Positions 25,674 to 33,831 of a DNA stretch of 64,000 bases are shown piece after piece. The stretch comes from Ignavibacteriales bacterium (GTDB taxonomy: Bacteria > Bacteroidota > Ignavibacteria > Ignavibacteriales > Melioribacteraceae). The number at the start of each line of letters is the position of its first letter. Positions within the stretch are counted from its first letter, which is position 1. Where the stretch lies: positions 310,001 through 374,000 of the forward strand of contig JAPLFG010000003.1 in the NCBI GenBank assembly GCA_026390795.1, given 5' to 3'. Under the pieces are notes generated by a model that saw only the letters and a list, made by a program, of their open reading frames with translations, was not told where the DNA came from and did no database searches. A program made the translations under genes and the position numbers.

Positions 25674-26848
25674 TTCGTTTTAATTGGGATAGTTACGTTT
25701 TCTTTTAATCCAGAGGTCACGATTAAAAACTTAACAAGCTCCTTAAAATCGCCAAGCTTTAATTTATCTTTGTCCCAAAACGTATCCAGTATTTCTCCGC
25801 CTTTGGAATAAACCCAATTCCCATACAAACCTGAAACTGATGCTTTAGTAGGTCCGATCATTGTTAAATTGGGGAAATTCTTACCTTCTGCAACAATTTT
25901 TTCCATTGGCTTATTTTCGTAGAAAAATGAAATTATATGAAGTCTGTTATTTTGATTAAGGCTGTTAAAAATAACTTCATTAATATGATCATCCGAGAAA
26001 GAGTAACCACTTATTATAAATATCCCCTCGCCACTCAATAAAAATTCTTTTAATCTATCAAAGAAGCTAGTAAAAGGTTGTTTTCTCGAAGATTCATATT
26101 TGTCTCTTGATGGATATATTACTAACTCTGCGTCGGGGAATTTCTCTTTCGCTCCATCACTTAAGCGTATTACTCTATGGGTCTTTTTATCATCGTTTAG
26201 TTTCCAAAACCAACCTAATGAGCCGTGTAATTTCCAAAGGCGGATCCATGAAACTGGTGGTCTGTCATAATTAGATTTACCATCCAAACTTTCATGTGCG
26301 AAAAATGGTTCATGCGATCCTACAAAACCATCATAAAAAGGAATTAGTAAATTTTCAAAAGCCCTCTCAAAGATTAAATCATAATTTGTGGTAAATATTT
26401 CCTTAGTAAAATCCCTTGATATCCAATTTAACCAGCTAATGAACCCCTTAGCAATAGATAAGTCTGCTTTTATTTCTGCAGAAGATATAATTTTATAAAT
26501 TGCCTCACATATGGCTTTATCAAGTTGTTTTGCTCTTTCTCCATTTAAACCATCATACGAATTAGTTTTATTGTCAGATGTAATCTGTCGAATAAGACGC
26601 ACTTGGTTTAGAATGGCCTCGATATGTTGTAAATCTTTCTCTAGCGTCTTTTTGATAGCGACATAATTATTTTTATCGTCACTTTTGAGTTCATCCTCAA
26701 CTGTCTGTGTAATAGTGGCTATATCGGGTATTCCCATAGCTTTGGATGTCCCAGCCCCAAATAAAAAACCCAATCTTTTTGTATACGATAGTTGATTCCT
26801 AATTTCACCAAGTTCTCGCAACGGATCATGATCCAGCATTGTACTCAT
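25670..26848 (-). CDS. SIR2-domain NADase of a SIR2-HerA defence system
   Basis: A 392-residue protein. SIR2 features are LGFLFGAGTSKAMGIPD at about residue 29 (nucleotide-binding GAGxS), TTNYDLIFERAF near 155 with the catalytic Asn, and LWKLHGSLGWFW near 209 with the catalytic His. Defence SIR2 proteins hydrolyse NAD rather than deacetylate. A C-terminal helical segment follows. It is the first gene of a four-gene operon, overlapping herA by four bases (ATGA-type), with KTSC and nuclease genes after it. The promoter must lie in the 677 bases upstream. Confidence 0.9.
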   Translation of the reverse strand: MSTMLDHDPLRELGEIRNQLSYTKRLGFLFGAGTSKAMGIPDIATITQTVEDELKSDDKNNYVAIKKTLEKDLQHIEAILNQVRLIRQITSDNKTNSYDGLNGERAKQLDKAICEAIYKIISSAEIKADLSIAKGFISWLNWISRDFTKEIFTTNYDLIFERAFENLLIPFYDGFVGSHEPFFAHESLDGKSNYDRPPVSWIRLWKLHGSLGWFWKLNDDKKTHRVIRLSDGAKEKFPDAELVIYPSRDKYESSRKQPFTSFFDRLKEFLLSGEGIFIISGYSFSDDHINEVIFNSLNQNNRLHIISFFYENKPMEKIVAEGKNFPNLTMIGPTKASVSGLYGNWVYSKGGEILDTFWDKDKLKLGDFKELVKFLIVTSGLKENVTIPIKTK

Positions 26849-27270
26849 TTCTTGTTCCTTAATGTTAGATAATTCCTCAAATAATACTATAAATGTAATT
26901 ATTTATTAAATTAAAATACATGGGCGTCTTAGATAACTCCCCTCGATTCATTTATCCCGGGATCGCACGCATCGTCATAATTATTAAAAGTTGTTAAATC
27001 AATCATTCTATGTCTTCAAAGAGTTCCGGACGAAAGTACAAATTTATTGAGAAATAGTTTTTGCTCTTTCTGTGATATTCATGTAACAACTACGGAATAA
27101 AGAAACACGAGTAGAGCTACTATAAATGTTTTTTGTTTTATTATAACTCATGAAATTTGTTCATCTATTGTTACCTCCATCAACAGATTGGGAATATTTT
27201 AATCATTTTATTCTGGGCATATAGAACGACAATTATGATAATAATGAAATAAATCCGTTGATTAATTACT

Positions 27271-27288
27271 ATCGTACAACTACGACAT
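27271..27288. promoter_or_regulatory. TCGTAC-type site, copy H (weak)
   Basis: ATCGTACAACTACGACAT contains a TCGTA-CAAC-TACGA dyad. It matches the palindromic copy C at 15 of 18 bases but only the first half of the main motif. It is 238 bases upstream of the XRE gene and may be another operator. Confidence 0.35.
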
Positions 27289-27362
27289 AATTATTTTTGG
27301 TGAGTATTTATAAGAGATGGATATAAAAAAGGGTTCCTTAATAAATTGGTTCGATCTGAGCC

Positions 27363-27407
27363 AGGCAGGGTGCACTAGTTGACTACATAGTCAACAAAGA
27401 TCTGCCT
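27363..27407. other. nested stem-loop
   Basis: GTTGACTACATAGTCAAC (27378-27395) is an almost perfect palindrome, enclosed by AGGCAG (27363-27368) and CTGCCT (27402-27407). It could be a protein-binding dyad, a transcript hairpin or a recombination site. It lies about 120 bases upstream of the XRE gene. Confidence 0.45.
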
Positions 27408-27525
27408 CAAGCAAGGGCGATTTTTGTTTTAAATACTACACTATTTTTATTTGAGGATGTATTTGCCCTTAACAGCAACTTTACCCACCTTATAGGTTCA
27501 GACAGTCCCTACTATCATAAATGGT

Positions 27526-27777
27526 ATGGATTACCAAAAGTATCACAGTATCCCAAATAATCTCAGGCAGTGTCGTAAAGACCGAGGATTAGGACAAGAT
27601 CAGGTAGCTACTGCTTTTGGGCTCAAGAATAAGACCCTTATTTCTCGATGGGAACGAGGAAGAGCAATACCCAATCTGATCAATGTGCTTAGATTATGCG
27701 ATCTGTATAAGGTTTCTGTCACCGATCTATTCGGTGATCTCATACAAACCATTCATGAAATGAATCGGTTAGTATAA
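27526..27777 (+). CDS. XRE-family regulator
   Basis: An 83-residue protein that is a complete Cro/CI-type helix-turn-helix: LRQCRKDRGLGQDQVATAFG, LKNKTLISRWERGRAIPNLI, NVLRLCDLYKVSVTDLFGDL. It has no ligand-binding domain. It is closely related to the protein at 16750 and to the broken copy at 31305. It lies ahead of the small 56-residue gene and the candidate RNase at 27999 on the same strand, so it may regulate that set. Confidence 0.85.
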   Translation: MDYQKYHSIPNNLRQCRKDRGLGQDQVATAFGLKNKTLISRWERGRAIPNLINVLRLCDLYKVSVTDLFGDLIQTIHEMNRLV

Positions 27778-27815
27778 AATACGCCAAAGGGCGCCTTATA
27801 CTAAAAACATTTTAT

Positions 27816-27986
27816 ATGCTATCACTTGAAGATGTTCGGAAACTCTTACCCGACGAAGACAAAAACCTAAGTGATGATGAAGTAAAACAAATTAGAGATG
27901 AATTTCGTCTTCTTGCCGGAATTATTTATGAGCAGTGGCAGGAAGAACACCAGAAGGAACGGAAAGAAGACAATAATCATTCTTGA
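27816..27986 (+). CDS. small acidic protein, possible antitoxin
   Basis: A 56-residue protein: MLSLEDVRKLLPDEDKNLSD, then DEVKQIRDEFRLLAGIIYEQ and a charged tail. It is an obvious paralogue of the protein at 33408 (LSxEExxQIRDxFxxLxxIIYEQW in both). Acidic and helical, it is the first of a pair with the putative RNase whose start lies 12 bases later. Small acidic partners next to toxins are commonly antitoxins; this is inferred. The second copy sits next to a serine recombinase, so a role in that module is equally possible. Confidence 0.6.
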   Translation: MLSLEDVRKLLPDEDKNLSDDEVKQIRDEFRLLAGIIYEQWQEEHQKERKEDNNHS

Positions 27987-27998
27987 TTTTGTAGAAAA

Positions 27999-28496
27999 AT
28001 GCGATACCATTTCTCTATGGAAGACAATTCAAACTATGAAAAATTAAGAGAGGACGCATTGCGATACTACAATGAAATCAATCACGTGTATTCTCCGTTG
28101 CTCCAAGATAATATCCGTTTCAGCGCGGAAGGATTTAACCACATCATTTTCAGACGAGCACGTACTGAACGAGACCGATCTTCTCAAATTATGCGTATGA
28201 AACTTTTGCCACTTGCAAAAAATCTTGTGGAGGTTGCAACTACCTATCAAGAGTTTGAAGAAACGTTACAAGAATTTGAAGTTAAACATTTTAAGAAAAG
28301 AGTCGTCACGACAAAACCAGTATATTATTGGGGATTGATTGCGATTATTGATGGACGAAAAATTAAAGTAATTATTAGAAAAGTGGGAGAAAATGGAACA
28401 CTTCATTTTTGGAGTATTGTGCCTGCATGGATGACTAATAAATATCGTGATACTCGATTCGTTGCCACAATGAAAGGTAATCCAGAGGAAGATTAA
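27999..28496 (+). CDS. putative BECR/PBECR-fold RNase-like toxin
   Basis: A 165-residue protein (ATG 28017 is an alternative start). Its core is GFNHIIFRRARTERDRSSQI, MRMKLLPLAKNLVEVA, then YYWGLIAIIDGRKIKVIIRK and LHFWSIVPAW. Conserved His and Arg residues and the final FWSIVP strand resemble the phage Barnase-EndoU-ColicinE5-RelE group of ribonuclease folds. The family assignment is from memory of similar proteins, with moderate certainty. The upstream small acidic protein would fit an antitoxin. It ends just before a terminator hairpin. Confidence 0.5.
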   Translation: MRYHFSMEDNSNYEKLREDALRYYNEINHVYSPLLQDNIRFSAEGFNHIIFRRARTERDRSSQIMRMKLLPLAKNLVEVATTYQEFEETLQEFEVKHFKKRVVTTKPVYYWGLIAIIDGRKIKVIIRKVGENGTLHFWSIVPAWMTNKYRDTRFVATMKGNPEED

Positions 28497-28505
28497 AACA
28501 AAAAC

Positions 28506-28523
28506 ACCGTCATAAAAGACGGT
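28506..28523 (+). terminator. terminator-like hairpin
   Basis: ACCGTC-ATAAAA-GACGGT lies 10 bases after the RNase-like gene. The following bases, ATCTTTG, make only a weak U-tract, so termination efficiency is uncertain. Confidence 0.5.
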
Positions 28524-29158
28524 ATCTTTGAAATGCTTGCCTTCAGCTTATGTATTAGCCGAATAGGGCTGACGCCCCACAAGCACCCCGTCATTATATC
28601 AGTCTTGATGGGTATGTCAATAAGTCTGTGGATAAACATCAATTAGTTATAATAGTTTGAGATAAACTCAAATATAATTTTCCTATTACAACAAATTTAT
28701 CAACCTTTTATTATGGATTGATAAAACATATCATGAAGGAAATAAATCACGCAGCTTTGTGGAATAGAAAGATGTCATTATCTTCTGAATTAGATTCTTC
28801 ACCCTCTGAAATAGATTTCTCGAATACACGAATGTCTTTCTTCCATTTCTTGAGTTCTTCTTGCAATCGATTCCCACTAAATTCATTGAGGTGCACAAAT
28901 AATGACTAACTTGTCATTAGACACAGATGGTAAGTAAGTTAGATAAATACTAAGTTATATAGGGAAGAAGGGCTAGACAAGATTCCTCTTTTAAATTATT
29001 CGCCTTTTGATCAAAGCAGGATGTAATTATTTCTTTCTTTCGGTGATAGTAGGGTGGTTCTATTTATTTTTGTTATAATTCTTGCTACAATGAATTTGAA
29101 GAAATAAATTACACTTGTAATGTAAAGAGATTTGTTTAAATGGTGTTTTGGAGTTAAT
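28524..29158. other. 635-base region with a recombinase remnant
   Basis: It holds a GGGCTGACGCCC hairpin near 28567, a weaker CCCGTCA...TGATGGG pairing near 28585-28610, and the recombinase fragment described at 28747. No intact gene is seen. Confidence 0.5.
28747..28905 (-). pseudogene. C-terminal fragment of a serine recombinase
   Basis: The minus strand reads VHLNEFSGNRLQEELKKWKK, then DIRVFEKSIS and an acidic tail, then a stop at 28747. This matches the last 50 residues of the recombinase at 31639 (VHLNEFSWNQIIGELEEWQK...AIDSIEL). No catalytic domain or preceding frame is left. It is therefore the remnant of a second, older copy of that recombinase module, consistent with the paired XRE and small acidic genes nearby. 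Confidence 0.75.
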
Positions 29159-30454
29159 ATGTCCCAACAAAAAATAAAACAAATAAAGGTTAATGAACTT
29201 CGACTTTGGTCAGAAAATCCGCGTGATCCCATTGATCACAAGAGTACGGATTTTGATGTCATTAAACGTGCTATCGACGATAACCCAGATCAATGGAATC
29301 TTGACAAACTTGTAAAGGAGATGGGCGCTCATTATGATTTTAGTGAAATCCCAACTGTTGTATATCTAGAAGGAATACCCGTAGTCTTTGATGGCAATCG
29401 GCGTGTGGCAGTACTTAAATATTTGCAAAACAAAGAACTCTATTCAACTTTGACTGGAAAATTGTTTTATAACGACGGGCCAAAGGGATTACGGGAACTT
29501 CATGAAATCCCATGTAATGTTTGTGATAAGGAGACAGCATTGACTAACATTGAGAGGAAACACGTAAACAATGGCTCTTGGGGAACAATACAACGGGAAT
29601 ATTTTTTACATCAACATCGTGGTCAACCTAAAAGTTTGTTCCTTTTAATTGAAGAACAAACTGGATTAATTAGTGCTTTCCCGATAATGAATCAAGGCTT
29701 TGTGAAAGATGAAATTCTTACAGAGAAAAATTTGAAAGACGTAGGATTTGGTTTGAAGGATACAAAATTAATTTCTATTTATAAAGACAAACAACAGGAA
29801 AAAGATATATTACAGAAGGTAGGTTCCTTGGTAGAAGATAAGGATATAACAACAAGAAAAAATCGTGGTTTGCTAAAGAAACCGTTATTAGCGAAGTATC
29901 CAGAAAATAAAAATATTATAAAAACATTAAATGAATCACAAACTAATGAAGATGTTACAACTCGATTTGATAGTGTAAGTGATGCTTCTGTTCGCAGAAC
30001 ATCAATTACATCCACTTCTGATGAACTTTTTGGTCGCAAGCTTATTCTAGAAAGTGGACCCGTTAACAACTTGTATTGTGGTGTAACTGATGTGTATGAA
30101 CGATTTAAGGATAAAGAGAATGTATTGCCAATAATTGCTATGTCCTTCCGTCTTATACTAGATGTTGCGGGGCGGTTATATTACGAAAGCCGAGACGAGA
30201 CTATTTCACAGGAGGATCAAATAAGCAACCGGTTTATAAAGGATGCTAAATCCGCGCTGAAAAAAGATTGGGCACAAATGAAAAAAAATTCCACCTCTCT
30301 AACTTTAGAGTGGATTTCAGATAAGTATAGTTTAGAAGCTATTCTACATAAATTTGCACATGGCAATATCGATTATTCTAAACAAACAATAGTGCAGACA
30401 TCTAAGATTGTTGCAGAAATACTTGAATATTATTTTAAAAAGAAGAGTAAATGA
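29159..30454 (+). CDS. ParB/sulfiredoxin-fold domain protein
   Basis: A 431-residue protein from ATG 29159, with GGAG five bases upstream. The N-terminal domain (about 1-90) is ParB/Srx-like: VNELRLWSENPRDPIDHK with the ENPR box, and VVFDGNRRVAVLKYL with the G-N-R-R nucleotide-binding motif. Residues 130-200 contain RKHVNNGSWGTIQ, a motif often following in these proteins; the C-terminal half is helical. ParB-fold proteins bind CTP or act as nucleases, and which applies is open. It overlaps the Dam gene by four bases, so the two act together. Confidence 0.75.
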   Translation: MSQQKIKQIKVNELRLWSENPRDPIDHKSTDFDVIKRAIDDNPDQWNLDKLVKEMGAHYDFSEIPTVVYLEGIPVVFDGNRRVAVLKYLQNKELYSTLTGKLFYNDGPKGLRELHEIPCNVCDKETALTNIERKHVNNGSWGTIQREYFLHQHRGQPKSLFLLIEEQTGLISAFPIMNQGFVKDEILTEKNLKDVGFGLKDTKLISIYKDKQQEKDILQKVGSLVEDKDITTRKNRGLLKKPLLAKYPENKNIIKTLNESQTNEDVTTRFDSVSDASVRRTSITSTSDELFGRKLILESGPVNNLYCGVTDVYERFKDKENVLPIIAMSFRLILDVAGRLYYESRDETISQEDQISNRFIKDAKSALKKDWAQMKKNSTSLTLEWISDKYSLEAILHKFAHGNIDYSKQTIVQTSKIVAEILEYYFKKKSK

Positions 30455-31308
30455 AATTATATTCACCCTTAAGATATCCAGGCGGAAAACGCAAACTAGC
30501 TAACTTCATTGCTAGAGTTTGTGAAAGGAATGTGGTTCGAGGGCATTATATTGAGCCATATGCTGGTGGGGCTGCAGTAGCATTATATTTGCTATTGCAG
30601 GAAGTTGTTGATGAAATTACCATCAATGATAAAGATCGTTCAATATATGCTTTTTGGTATTCGGTTAAGCATTATCCTTTACAACTTTGTGAATTGATAA
30701 ATAAAACCCCTATAAGTCTATCAGAATGGAAAAAACAAAGAGAAATACAAAAAAAGAAAAAAGATGCTTCTTTGTTAGAGCTCGGTTTTTCAACCTTCTT
30801 TCTCAATCGAACAAATCGATCGGGCATAATTGAAGGTGGCCCTATTGGTGGAATTAAGCAGACAGGAGATTATAAAATTAATTGTAGATATAACAAAAAA
30901 GAATTGATTTCTCGGATAAAAAAAATAGCCGAGAAAAAAGGTAAGATCCATGTTTATAACCTTGATGCTATAGAGTTAGTGAAGAAATTGGAATTATCAC
31001 AAAAAGTAAAAAACGGAATATTTTATTTTGATCCGCCATACTTTTTGAAGGGCGAGAGCTTATATCTTAATTCATATAATTTTGATGATCATGTGGAAGT
31101 CTCACGAGTTATCAAATCCATCAAGAATAGTCATTGGATTCTGACTTATGACAATACTCTACCAATAAGAGAACTTTATAAATCATATCGTTCAAAACGA
31201 TATACATTACCGCATTTTGCATATAAACCTAGAATAGGAAAAGAAATTATGTACTTGAGTAACCATCTTTTAATACCTAAGACGATATTTGTCCAATATA
31301 TTTGTTAA
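30451..31308 (+). CDS. Dam-type DNA adenine methyltransferase
   Basis: A 285-residue protein with complete DNA N6-adenine MTase signature: RYPGGKRKLANFI at the N-terminus, YIEPYAGGAAVALYL (SAM motif I), FLNRTNRSGIIEGGPIGG, and IFYFDPPYFLKGE (catalytic DPPY, near residue 195). It modifies adenine in a short DNA site, and the target is unknown. It overlaps the ParB-like gene by four bases; no restriction gene follows. With its partner it could be a modification-based defence or an element-protection pair. Confidence 0.88.
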   Translation: MKLYSPLRYPGGKRKLANFIARVCERNVVRGHYIEPYAGGAAVALYLLLQEVVDEITINDKDRSIYAFWYSVKHYPLQLCELINKTPISLSEWKKQREIQKKKKDASLLELGFSTFFLNRTNRSGIIEGGPIGGIKQTGDYKINCRYNKKELISRIKKIAEKKGKIHVYNLDAIELVKKLELSQKVKNGIFYFDPPYFLKGESLYLNSYNFDDHVEVSRVIKSIKNSHWILTYDNTLPIRELYKSYRSKRYTLPHFAYKPRIGKEIMYLSNHLLIPKTIFVQYIC

Positions 31309-31525
31309 CGGCATTCGTTCTTTTTTATCGTTATTAATTTTTCAAACAAATCGTGAAACGAGACTTGATATAATTCACATAATTTGATGATATTAATAAG
31401 ATTGGGGAACGATTCTCCTTCCCCCACCTAGAAATCAGCGTGTTATTTTTGAGATTAAGTAATTGAGCCACATCTTGTTGAGTGAGACCTTTTACAAGTC
31501 GATGAGCTTTCAATGTGTTAGTAAT
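31305..31525 (-). pseudogene. frameshifted XRE-family regulator
   Basis: The minus strand encodes KNITNTLKAHRLVKGLTQQD, VAQLLNLKNNTLISRW, then, after a two-base insertion in a run of G, EGESFPNLINIIKLCELY, QVSFHDLFEKL and a stop at 31305. It is a clear paralogue of the intact proteins at 16750 and 27526. A stop precedes the N-terminus and no start codon remains. Its tail overlaps the end of the Dam gene by a few bases. It was probably the regulator of the adjacent recombinase. Confidence 0.75.
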
Positions 31526-31638
31526 ATTTTTGTATTATGCACACTTCATAGTCTGAGTGTTAACAATAAATTAATTTGTAATAAGGAGGGACAAATTGTT
31601 CATCCTTTTTTGTTGTTCACGTTTTTTTAATAATAAAA

Positions 31639-33297
31639 TCAAGCAACATTACGATATAGTTGCCTTATATCATCTGAATTGGAATTTGATGACTGACTAG
31701 TCAACTCTATAGAGTCGATTGCTTTTTGCCACTCTTCCAACTCCCCGATAATCTGGTTCCAACTGAATTCATTGAGGTGCACCAAAGCGGATTTTGAAGC
31801 GTCAAAAGACTGAATAAGCTCGAAAACATAACCCAATTTTGTGGTTCCAAGTCCTTGGCCTCTCTTAAATGGAATTCCATCTGGAAACACTAATTTTTGG
31901 AACCGTGTCTTTTGTGCAATTGGCATGAGGAGCCATTTTTGAGCTAGAGCGCCAATAAAATCAATTACATAAGCCATCACCTCCTCGAGATTGAATTCCT
32001 CGTATTTATGTCTGTTTAGCTCTGTTTTACAAACTTCTATCTCACCTTCGATTTCATCTCTTCTCTTTTGAAATTCTTCTTTTGTATAGGAACCATCTTC
32101 ACGCATTTCAAAGATGCGGTTTTTCTTAGCTTTCAGTATAGAAATGCACGCCTCATTTCTTTTTACATCTGTTTCAGATTGTTTGCCGCGTTCTTTCCAT
32201 ACATCAATAATCGAATCTCGAAATACATTAAACCATTTTTCTTTTGGAATAATCTTTTCAAGAATTTTTATAAATTCGCTTTCCAGAAGATTTTTCCCAA
32301 TCCCCTTGCCATACATTGAGCATAGCTTATAAGCACAATGGTAATATGGATAATTGCCACCATTGCCATGCACTATACTGCCCGTAAGAGGTCGATTACA
32401 TTCGCCACACAGTATTGTGCGACGCAATGGAAACAAAGGGTTGTACTTAGCTCGTATGAGTGAATTATTGCGGGAATTACCTGAGAGAACCATTTGAATC
32501 TGATACATCTCATCTTTCGTGATCATCGGTTTATGAAGTCCTACTATTTCTTCTTTTGTCCAAGGATTCACAATAATTCCAGCATAAAACTTGAGACTGT
32601 TTCTGAGCATTCGATCTACCATTTGTGGGGTAGGATTTTTTCCAGATGAAGTTTTTAATCCCCATTCTTTCAACATGCGTATTATGTCGGTTTGTCGATA
32701 AACGTTTCGCGCGTATTCTCTTAATGCTCTTTGAATGATGGGAAATGTTTTTTCATCTGGTGGGTCAGGTTCAGTTTTTTTCTCCCCCCTCTTTTTAAAA
32801 TTTGCGCACGCATATCCGATCGGTGGCCTGAAAGGATAAATTCCTTGATTGATGCGGGCTAACATTCCATCAGTGCAACGCTGTTTACGTAATGCATTAT
32901 CATATTCTGCCGCACCCGCAAGAACGGTTTCAATAAATTTTTCTGCTGGTTTATTTCCAATTGGTTCGGTTACTGAATACAGCGTTGTTCCATATCCTAA
33001 TAATATTTTTCTCACTGCAAAGTGATCTTCAGTATTACGCGCAAATCTATCAACTCGCAAAACAATGAATGCATCTATTTGGTTTTTATTTCTTCTACAA
33101 TACTCTAATGCTTCCAAGAATTTTTCCCGATTATTCAGACTCAAATCTTTAGCCGACTCTCCCTCCTCTCGATAGATTTCTACAATTTCAATATTTTTTT
33201 GTTCACCGTATTTACGACAAAGCTCCTCTTGAAATTCTAAAGAGGTACCATTTACTTGTTCGTCGCTAGATACTCGTGTGTATATGATGCCTTTCAT
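31639..33297 (-). CDS. large serine recombinase
   Basis: A 552-residue protein. The resolvase catalytic domain covers about residues 1-150: IIYTRVSSDEQ with the nucleophile Ser, VLRVDRFARNTEDHF and the helix leading to DNA. The Recombinase domain follows (GYACANFKKRG... VDRMLRNSLKFYAGIIVNP), then a zinc ribbon (CGECNRPL...YYHCAYKLC) and a coiled-coil (about 375-440). Such enzymes integrate and excise elements at att sites. It is preceded on the same strand by the small acidic protein at 33408 and followed by a broken XRE gene. The one at 41638 sits at the element boundary, so this one may belong to a nested element. Confidence 0.9.
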   Translation of the reverse strand: MKGIIYTRVSSDEQVNGTSLEFQEELCRKYGEQKNIEIVEIYREEGESAKDLSLNNREKFLEALEYCRRNKNQIDAFIVLRVDRFARNTEDHFAVRKILLGYGTTLYSVTEPIGNKPAEKFIETVLAGAAEYDNALRKQRCTDGMLARINQGIYPFRPPIGYACANFKKRGEKKTEPDPPDEKTFPIIQRALREYARNVYRQTDIIRMLKEWGLKTSSGKNPTPQMVDRMLRNSLKFYAGIIVNPWTKEEIVGLHKPMITKDEMYQIQMVLSGNSRNNSLIRAKYNPLFPLRRTILCGECNRPLTGSIVHGNGGNYPYYHCAYKLCSMYGKGIGKNLLESEFIKILEKIIPKEKWFNVFRDSIIDVWKERGKQSETDVKRNEACISILKAKKNRIFEMREDGSYTKEEFQKRRDEIEGEIEVCKTELNRHKYEEFNLEEVMAYVIDFIGALAQKWLLMPIAQKTRFQKLVFPDGIPFKRGQGLGTTKLGYVFELIQSFDASKSALVHLNEFSWNQIIGELEEWQKAIDSIELTSQSSNSNSDDIRQLYRNVA

Positions 33298-33407
33298 GGA
33301 GTAAAAGATGAGATATAACGCGACTATTTCTATGGTGAGATGTAATAAATCATGCTACTTATTTTTCTCGTTTAAACGTATAGCTTTAAAAAGCTTTAAA
33401 GTAAAGT

Positions 33408-33590
33408 CTAGGATTTATCTTTATTTAAAGTGCCCTTGAATGGATTTTTGCTTTCTAATGTGAACTCAAGCTTCCATTGTTCATAAATGATCTCTGAAAG
33501 GTTATAAAATCCGTCCCTAATTTGTTCAATTTCTTCTTCAGAGAGTGATGGATCATTCACAAGTTCCTTGACATGTTCAAGAGTAAGCAT
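33408..33590 (-). CDS. small acidic protein paralogous to 27816
   Basis: A 60-residue protein: MLTLEHVKELVNDPSLSEEE, IEQIRDGFYNLSEIIYEQWK, and a charged tail. It aligns with the 56-residue protein at 27816 over most of its length. It lies 110 bases upstream of the recombinase at 31639 and reads toward it. No toxin gene lies next to this copy. It could be a recombination directionality factor-like partner of the recombinase or an orphan antitoxin; the sequence alone does not choose. Confidence 0.6.
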   Translation of the reverse strand: MLTLEHVKELVNDPSLSEEEIEQIRDGFYNLSEIIYEQWKLEFTLESKNPFKGTLNKDKS

Positions 33591-33831
33591 AATATTTTTC
33601 GTAATAAGAATACCATTGGAAAACTTTTAGAATAGAAATGTTAATTTGCTTGAAGGATCAAAATCTCCCTACAAAAAAGAGGGTTTGTAATCCTCTATTG
33701 ATTTTCAATGAGCCATCGTGGACGATGTTCGCAACCAAATCTCACAACATATTTCTGAGGGTAAGTATATTCATATCCCTGATTTCAAAAGTTTAAAAAT
33801 AACTCTCTTATAAGTGGGACTAATTTACAAT

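Larger units (their letters stand above)
26849..27525. other. 677-base divergent intergenic region
   Basis: It separates the SIR2 operon (minus) from the XRE gene (plus) and should contain both promoters. It contains a palindrome-like copy of the TCGTAC motif (27271-27288) and a nested stem-loop (27363-27407). No gene is seen on either strand. Confidence 0.5.

Noticed and set aside
33695-33784. Open minus-strand stretch encoding GYEYTYPQKYVVRFG and CEHRPRWLIENQ before a stop
   Set aside because: It looks protein-like and may be a gene remnant, but it lacks a start and is under 30 codons; too little to name.
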